Shown here: piece after piece, positions 60,150-64,000 of the stretch
How the letters are laid out: each line of letters opens with the position of its first letter
How positions within the stretch are numbered: the first letter of the stretch is position 1
NCBI RefSeq assembly: GCF_026153515.1
Contig: NZ_CP110644.1
Location: forward strand, 1,393,501-1,457,500
DNA length: 64,000 nucleotides
Direction: 5' to 3'
From: Pseudomonas sp. KU26590
GTDB lineage: Bacteria; Pseudomonadota; Gammaproteobacteria; Pseudomonadales; Pseudomonadaceae
Position numbers and translations under genes: made by a program
Notes under the pieces: generated by a model
What the model was told of the DNA's origin: nothing
The model's input: only the letters and a program-made list of their open reading frames with translations
Databases searched by the model: none

Positions 60150-60179
60150 GGGCCATCGCTACAGTGACGGCCCGTTTTT
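60150..60179 (+). terminator. Weak terminator between trpS and zapE
   Basis: The stem gggcc/ggccc, extended by two further pairs inside, is followed by five T. It lies 13 bases after the trpS stop codon and overlaps the leader of zapE. Confidence 0.55.
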
Positions 60180-60197
60180 GCTCCCTTGCAAGCGACT

Positions 60198-61292
60198 ATG
60201 ACCCCTCTAGAACGATACCAAGCTGACCTCAAGCGTCCGGACTTTTTCCACGACGCCGCGCAAGAGAATGCGGTGCGCCATCTGCAGCGTCTTTACGACG
60301 ATCTGGTCGCCGCCCATGACCGCAAGCCGGGATTGCTGGGCAAGCTGTTCGGCAAGAAAGAAGCCCCGATTGTGAAAGGGCTGTATTTCTGGGGCGGCGT
60401 GGGCCGGGGCAAGACCTATCTGGTCGACACCTTCTTCGAAGCGCTGCCGTTTGAAGACAAGACCCGCACGCACTTCCACCGCTTCATGAAGCGCGTCCAC
60501 GAGGAGATGAAAAACCTCAAGGGTGAGAAGAACCCGCTGACGCTTATCGCCAAGCAGTTTTCCGAAGAAGCGCGGGTGATCTGTTTCGACGAATTCTTCG
60601 TATCGGACATTACCGACGCGATGATCCTCGGCACGCTGATGGAAGAGCTGTTCAAGAACGGCGTGACCCTGGTCGCGACCTCGAACATCGTCCCTGACGG
60701 TCTCTACAAGGACGGTCTGCAGCGTGCGCGCTTCCTGCCGGCGATTGCGCTGATCAAGCAGAACACCGAGATCGTCAACGTCGACAGTGGCGTCGACTAT
60801 CGCCTGCGTCACCTGGAGCAAGCCGAGCTTTTCCACTTCCCGCTGAACGAAGCGGCGGAGGAGAGCTTGCGCAAGAGCTTCCGCGCGCTGACACCAGAGT
60901 GCACCAAGGCCATCGAAAACGATGTGCTGATGATCGAGAATCGGCAGATCAAGGCGATCCGAACGTGCGACGACGTGGCGTGGTTCGACTTCCGTGAACT
61001 GTGCGACGGCCCGCGTAGCCAGAACGACTACATCGAACTCGGCAAGATCTTCCATGCGGTGCTGCTCAGCGGTGTCGAGCAGATGACCGTGACCACCGAC
61101 GACATCGCGCGTCGGTTCATCAACATGGTCGACGAGTTCTACGACCGCAACGTCAAGTTGATCATCTCGGCGGAAGTCGAATTGAAAGACCTGTACACCG
61201 GCGGCCGTCTGAACTTCGAATTCCAGCGCACGCTCAGCCGGTTGCTTGAAATGCAGTCCCACGAATTCCTGTCGCGGGCGCATAAGCCCTAG
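60198..61292 (+). CDS. zapE: Cell division ATPase ZapE (AFG1 family)
   Basis: ZapE is an AFG1-like AAA+ ATPase associated with the Z ring, and in some bacteria with ubiquinone synthesis. The 364-residue protein has Walker A FWGGVGRGKTYLVDTFFEAL (about 66-85), sensor/Walker B VICFDEFFVSDITDAMIL and the arginine-containing LQRARFLPAIALI. The ATG at 60198 (MTPLERYQADL) is typical; a TTG at 60186 is possible. It is convergent with the GlxA-type regulator across a repeat. Confidence 0.94.
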   Translation: MTPLERYQADLKRPDFFHDAAQENAVRHLQRLYDDLVAAHDRKPGLLGKLFGKKEAPIVKGLYFWGGVGRGKTYLVDTFFEALPFEDKTRTHFHRFMKRVHEEMKNLKGEKNPLTLIAKQFSEEARVICFDEFFVSDITDAMILGTLMEELFKNGVTLVATSNIVPDGLYKDGLQRARFLPAIALIKQNTEIVNVDSGVDYRLRHLEQAELFHFPLNEAAEESLRKSFRALTPECTKAIENDVLMIENRQIKAIRTCDDVAWFDFRELCDGPRSQNDYIELGKIFHAVLLSGVEQMTVTTDDIARRFINMVDEFYDRNVKLIISAEVELKDLYTGGRLNFEFQRTLSRLLEMQSHEFLSRAHKP

Positions 61293-61295
61293 CCA

Positions 61296-61376
61296 GCAGC
61301 TGCAAGCTTCGAGCGACAAGCTGCAAGAGGTCATGTGGACGACTTGCAGCTTGAAACTTGCCGCTTGAAGCTGCTT
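61296..61376. repeat. aagctt/caagc-rich intergenic palindrome, copy 3
   Basis: The sequence starts cagctgcaagcttcgagcg and ends cttgaaacttgccgcttgaa, in inverted orientation. It fills the gap between two convergent genes. Confidence 0.65.
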
Positions 61377-62372
61377 TCAGGCTGCCTGCTGAAACTGCTG
61401 CCGGTACTGGTTCGGTGAGAGGTCGGTGTGTTGACGGAACAGCCGCGCGAAGAAGCTGGCGTCGTCGTAGCCCACTTCGTAGCTGATGGTCTTGATGCTC
61501 TTGCGTGAGCCTGACAGCAAGCCCTTTGCGGTTTCGATGCGCAGGCGTTGCAGGTAATGCAGCGGCTTGTCGCCCGTTGCGGTCTGGAAGCGGCGCATGA
61601 AGTTGCGGATGCTCATGCCGTGCTCGCGGGCCACATCCTCGAAACGGAATTTGTCGGCGAAGTGCTCTTCGAGCCAGTGTTGAATCTGCAGGATAATCAC
61701 GTCCTGATGCAGCTTCTGCCCGCCAAAACCAATCCGTCCCGGTGCGTAGCTGCGCTGCACTTCATAGAGAATGTCGCGGGCGACGGTCTGCGCGACATGG
61801 GCGCCGCAGAAGCGCTCGATCAGGTAAATATAAAGATCACACGCTGAGATCGTGCCGCCTGCGCAGTACAAGTTATCGGCGTCGGTGAGGTGCTTTTCCT
61901 GATTCAGCAGCACCTTCGGAAAACGTTCGGCGAACTCGTTGAAGAAGCGCCAGTAAGTGGTCGCCTCCTTGCCATCGAGCAGCCCCGCATCGCCGAGCCA
62001 GAACACGCCGCTGGCTTCGCCGCAGAGCACGGCGCCGCGCGCATGTTGCTCACGCAGCCACGGCAGGATTTGCGGATAGCGCTCACGCAGGGTGTCGAAG
62101 TCTTCGACAAAGGCGGGAAGGATGATGATGTCGCTGTGCTCAAGCACACCGTCTACAGGGATCACGACGTCGCTGAAACTGCGGACTTCCTTGCCGTCCG
62201 GGCTGACCAGTCGGGTCTCGAAAGCTGGCTTGAAGCCCTGTCCCAACTGCTTGCCGTAACGCAGGCTGGCCAGGTGAAAGAAGTCTTTGGCTTGCATGAG
62301 CGTGGAGGCAAAAATGCCATCGATCGCAAGGATGCTGACACGCCGCAACGGCGCGTTTGGTCGGATAGACAT
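61377..62372 (-). CDS. GlxA-family AraC-type regulator with DJ-1/PfpI-like domain
   Basis: The 331-residue regulator has an N-terminal class I glutamine-amidotransferase-like (DJ-1/PfpI) domain at about 10-190. The elbow is GAVLCGEASGVFWLGDAGLLDG, with a Cys in the nucleophile-like position, and GTISACDLYIYLIERFCG comes later. A C-terminal AraC DNA-binding domain covers about 225-330, with SIRNFMRRFQTATGDKPLHYLQRLR and ISYEVGYDDASFFARLFRQ in parts. Such regulators often control amine or quaternary-amine catabolism, but this one has no such neighbour; it diverges from an acyl-CoA dehydrogenase gene and probably controls it. Effector unknown. Confidence 0.9.
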   Translation of the reverse strand: MSIRPNAPLRRVSILAIDGIFASTLMQAKDFFHLASLRYGKQLGQGFKPAFETRLVSPDGKEVRSFSDVVIPVDGVLEHSDIIILPAFVEDFDTLRERYPQILPWLREQHARGAVLCGEASGVFWLGDAGLLDGKEATTYWRFFNEFAERFPKVLLNQEKHLTDADNLYCAGGTISACDLYIYLIERFCGAHVAQTVARDILYEVQRSYAPGRIGFGGQKLHQDVIILQIQHWLEEHFADKFRFEDVAREHGMSIRNFMRRFQTATGDKPLHYLQRLRIETAKGLLSGSRKSIKTISYEVGYDDASFFARLFRQHTDLSPNQYRQQFQQAA

Positions 62373-62428
62373 AGTCTTTTGTTCTTATATGGGAAAGTGG
62401 TCAAGCAACGGCGTGATCGTCTTATTTT

Positions 62429-62496
62429 TTGTCGGATGTGTCCAGTGTCGCCGTCATCCCGCTGGGCCTACGCTCTGCTGAGGTTTTGTCCGACAA
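62429..62496. promoter_or_regulatory. Inverted ttgtcgga / tccgacaa sites in the divergent control region
   Basis: ttgtcgga at 62429-62436 and its exact complement tccgacaa at 62489-62496 are 52 bases apart. The second is part of the short palindrome ttgtc-c-gacaa (62486-62496), 21 bases before the acyl-CoA dehydrogenase ATG. They could be operator half-sites for the divergent GlxA-type regulator; this is inferred only from symmetry and position. Confidence 0.3.
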
Positions 62497-62517
62497 TCCT
62501 CCGCATCAGGTGCACCC

Positions 62518-63654
62518 ATGCTCGCTAGAACACTCTTCAGCTCAGAGCACGAACTTTTCCGCAACAGCGTCCGTAGGTTCTTCGAACAGCATGCGGCGCC
62601 CTTTCATGCCCAGTGGGAAAAGCAGGGCCACATCGACCGTACGCTGTGGAACCGGGCGGGGGAGCAGGGCATGTTGTGTTCGCACCTGCCCGAAGAATAT
62701 GGCGGCATGGGGGCGGATTTTCTCTACACCACGGTGGTGATCGAGGAAATCTCCCGCCTCGGTCTGACCGGCATCGGCTTTTCCCTGCATTCGGACATCG
62801 TCGCGCCGTACATCCTGCATTACGGGAGCGAGGCGCTGAAGCTCAAGTATTTGCCCAAACTGGTCTCGGGGGAGCTGGTCACCGCCATCGCGATGACCGA
62901 GCCGGGCGCGGGTTCTGACCTGCAAGGGGTCAAGACCACCGCAGTGCTGGATGGCGACGAGTACGTCATCAATGGTTCGAAGACCTTCATCACCAACGGT
63001 TTTCTCGCTGATCTGGTGATCGTCGTCGCGAAGACCGACCCCAAGGCGGGCGCCAAGGGCACCAGTCTGTTTGTCGTGGAAGCGGGCACGCCCGGTTTTG
63101 CGAAGGGCAAGCGACTGGAGAAGGTCGGCATGAAGGCGCAGGACACGTCGGAATTGTTCTTCCAGGACGTGAGAGTGCCCAGGGAGAACCTATTGGGTCA
63201 GGCCGGGATGGGTTTTGCGTATTTGATGCAGGAGCTCCCGCAGGAGCGTCTGACGGTCGCCATCAGCGCCATTGCCTCCGCCGAAGCCGCCTTGCAGTGG
63301 ACACTCGACTACACGCGGGATCGCAAGGCGTTTGGCAAGGCGATCATCGACTTCCAGAACACCCGCTTCAAACTGGCCGAAATCGCCACCGAAGTTCAGA
63401 TTGGTCGTACGTTTATTGATCGATGCCTGGAGTTGCATCTTGAAGGGAAGCTTGATGTGCCAACGGCGGCCATGGCGAAATACTGGTCCACCGACCTGCA
63501 ATGCAGGGTTCTGGACGAATGCGTGCAGCTGCATGGCGGCTACGGCTTCATGTGGGAATACCCGATCGCCCGGGCGTGGGCCGATGCGCGGGTGCAGCGG
63601 ATTTATGCGGGGACCAATGAAATCATGAAAGAGATCATTGCCCGGTCGCTGTGA
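62518..63654 (+). CDS. Acyl-CoA dehydrogenase, long-chain/isovaleryl-type active site
   Basis: This FAD enzyme introduces a double bond between C2 and C3 of an acyl-CoA. The 378-residue protein has the family signatures AIAMTEPGAGSDLQGVKTTA (about 125-144) and QLHGGYGFMWEYPIARAWAD. At the MCAD-type catalytic position the sequence is IYAGTNEIM, with Ala instead of Glu. The likely base is therefore the Glu in LPQERLTVAI (about residue 243), as in long-chain and isovaleryl-CoA dehydrogenases. The chain-length or branched substrate is not clear; citronellyl-CoA-type enzymes are also similar. It diverges from a GlxA-type regulator. Confidence 0.92.
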   Translation: MLARTLFSSEHELFRNSVRRFFEQHAAPFHAQWEKQGHIDRTLWNRAGEQGMLCSHLPEEYGGMGADFLYTTVVIEEISRLGLTGIGFSLHSDIVAPYILHYGSEALKLKYLPKLVSGELVTAIAMTEPGAGSDLQGVKTTAVLDGDEYVINGSKTFITNGFLADLVIVVAKTDPKAGAKGTSLFVVEAGTPGFAKGKRLEKVGMKAQDTSELFFQDVRVPRENLLGQAGMGFAYLMQELPQERLTVAISAIASAEAALQWTLDYTRDRKAFGKAIIDFQNTRFKLAEIATEVQIGRTFIDRCLELHLEGKLDVPTAAMAKYWSTDLQCRVLDECVQLHGGYGFMWEYPIARAWADARVQRIYAGTNEIMKEIIARSL

Positions 63655-63669
63655 AGCTCGACACAGGCC

Positions 63670-63761
63670 TGTAGGAGCGCGCTTGCCCGCGAAATGGCGG
63701 TAGGTCAGTCAAACCGTCGGTGACTGATCAAACGCTATTCGCGGGCAAGCGCGCTCCTACA
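63670..63761. repeat. REP element between acyl-CoA dehydrogenase and aldo/keto reductase
   Basis: The arms gtaggagcgcgcttgcccgc and gcgggcaagcgcgctcctac are perfectly complementary. It lies between the 3' ends of two convergent genes. Confidence 0.85.
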
Positions 63762-63773
63762 ATTAATCACCCA

Positions 63774-64000
63774 TCAAGGCGCAGGATTCGGCTGATCCTT
63801 GTGAATCGCCTCGATACCCGCCAGCACTTCATCCGACAGCACCAGTTCCGCGCTCGCCAGGTTGCTTTCCAGCTGTTCCAGCGTGGTGGCACCGATGATG
63901 TTGCTGGTGACGAAGCTGCGCCCGGTCACAAACGCCAGGGCCATTTGCGCCGGATCAAGACCGTGCTCGCGAGCCAGCGCAACGTAGCGCGCGCAGGCCG
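63774..64000 (-). CDS. Aldo/keto reductase, C-terminal part (cut by window edge)
   Basis: The minus strand from the window edge to the TGA at 63774-63776 encodes 74 residues plus a stop. They include ARYVALAREHGLDPAQMALA, then FVTSNIIGATTLEQLESNLA and a final helix with DEVLAGIEAIHKDQPNPAP. This is the C-terminal NADPH-site portion (I-G-A-T-T) and tail of a Tas-like aldo/keto reductase. The N-terminal active site (Asp-Tyr-Lys-His) lies outside the window, so the substrate cannot be judged. Confidence 0.85.
   Translation of the reverse strand, partial: ACARYVALAREHGLDPAQMALAFVTGRSFVTSNIIGATTLEQLESNLASAELVLSDEVLAGIEAIHKDQPNPAP

Overview
The window is chromosomal DNA of a Pseudomonas, most likely of the fluorescens/syringae lineage. 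The reasons are the Entner-Doudoroff/glucose-uptake cluster in the Pseudomonas order (gap, edd, glk, gltR, gtrS, gts transporter, oprB, hexR, zwf, pgl, eda), the rpoN/lpt/mla/murA/his/cys core block in Pseudomonas order, a fused cysNC, a short HisG, and many REP-type intergenic palindromes. I see no integrase, transposase, phage gene, CRISPR array, rRNA or tRNA. The window is almost entirely core metabolism and envelope biogenesis. The less ordinary material lies in regulatory DNA, one broken receptor gene and the repeats.

Layout. 1-1130: REP copies, an RDD membrane protein and a cold-shock protein. 1.5-9.4 kb (minus strand): glycine cleavage genes gcvH-gcvP-sdaA-gcvT, preceded by a TyrR-like sigma-54 activator (gcsR). 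A well-spaced -24/-12 promoter lies just before gcvH, so activator, promoter and target operon sit side by side; glyA is not in this operon. 9.4-10.4 kb: two small conserved genes. 10.5-14.6 kb (minus strand): an iron/heme uptake locus with a Fur box, a FecI-type sigma factor, a very short FecR-like protein, a TonB-dependent receptor interrupted by a frameshift, and a heme oxygenase.

14.8-32.5 kb: glucose catabolism. gap (minus) and edd-glk (plus) diverge from a region with two TTGT-N7-ACAA HexR operators. gltR-gtrS encode a two-component system. gtsABCD-oprB encode the glucose ABC transporter and outer-membrane porin, with a REP element after the binding-protein gene. A mutarotase follows, then hexR diverging from zwf-pgl-eda over a third HexR-like palindrome. 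CA-rich Hfq/Crc-type motifs precede gltR, gtsA and oprB. 32.5-36.6 kb: two terminators in series that may bracket a small RNA, a class V aminotransferase, a DUF3820 protein, a DUF2383 protein behind a near-consensus sigma-54 promoter, and a membrane diguanylate cyclase.

36.6-43.7 kb (minus strand): ptsO, rapZ, ptsN, hpf, rpoN, lptB, lptA(lptH), lptC, kdsC, kdsD, covering nitrogen-PTS, sigma-54, LPS export and Kdo synthesis. 43.9-52.0 kb (plus strand): mlaFEDCB, ibaG, murA, hisG, hisD, hisC. 52.0-61.3 kb: algW (minus), a Nif3-like gene, cysD and cysNC, zapG (minus), an alpha/beta hydrolase, trpS with an extra C-terminal domain, and zapE. 61.3-64.0 kb: a GlxA-type regulator diverging from an acyl-CoA dehydrogenase, and the 3' end of an aldo/keto reductase. 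I did not find a clearly new multi-gene system. The best leads are the heme-locus lesions, the sigma-54 promoter on the DUF2383 gene, the small-RNA candidate and the two repeat families.
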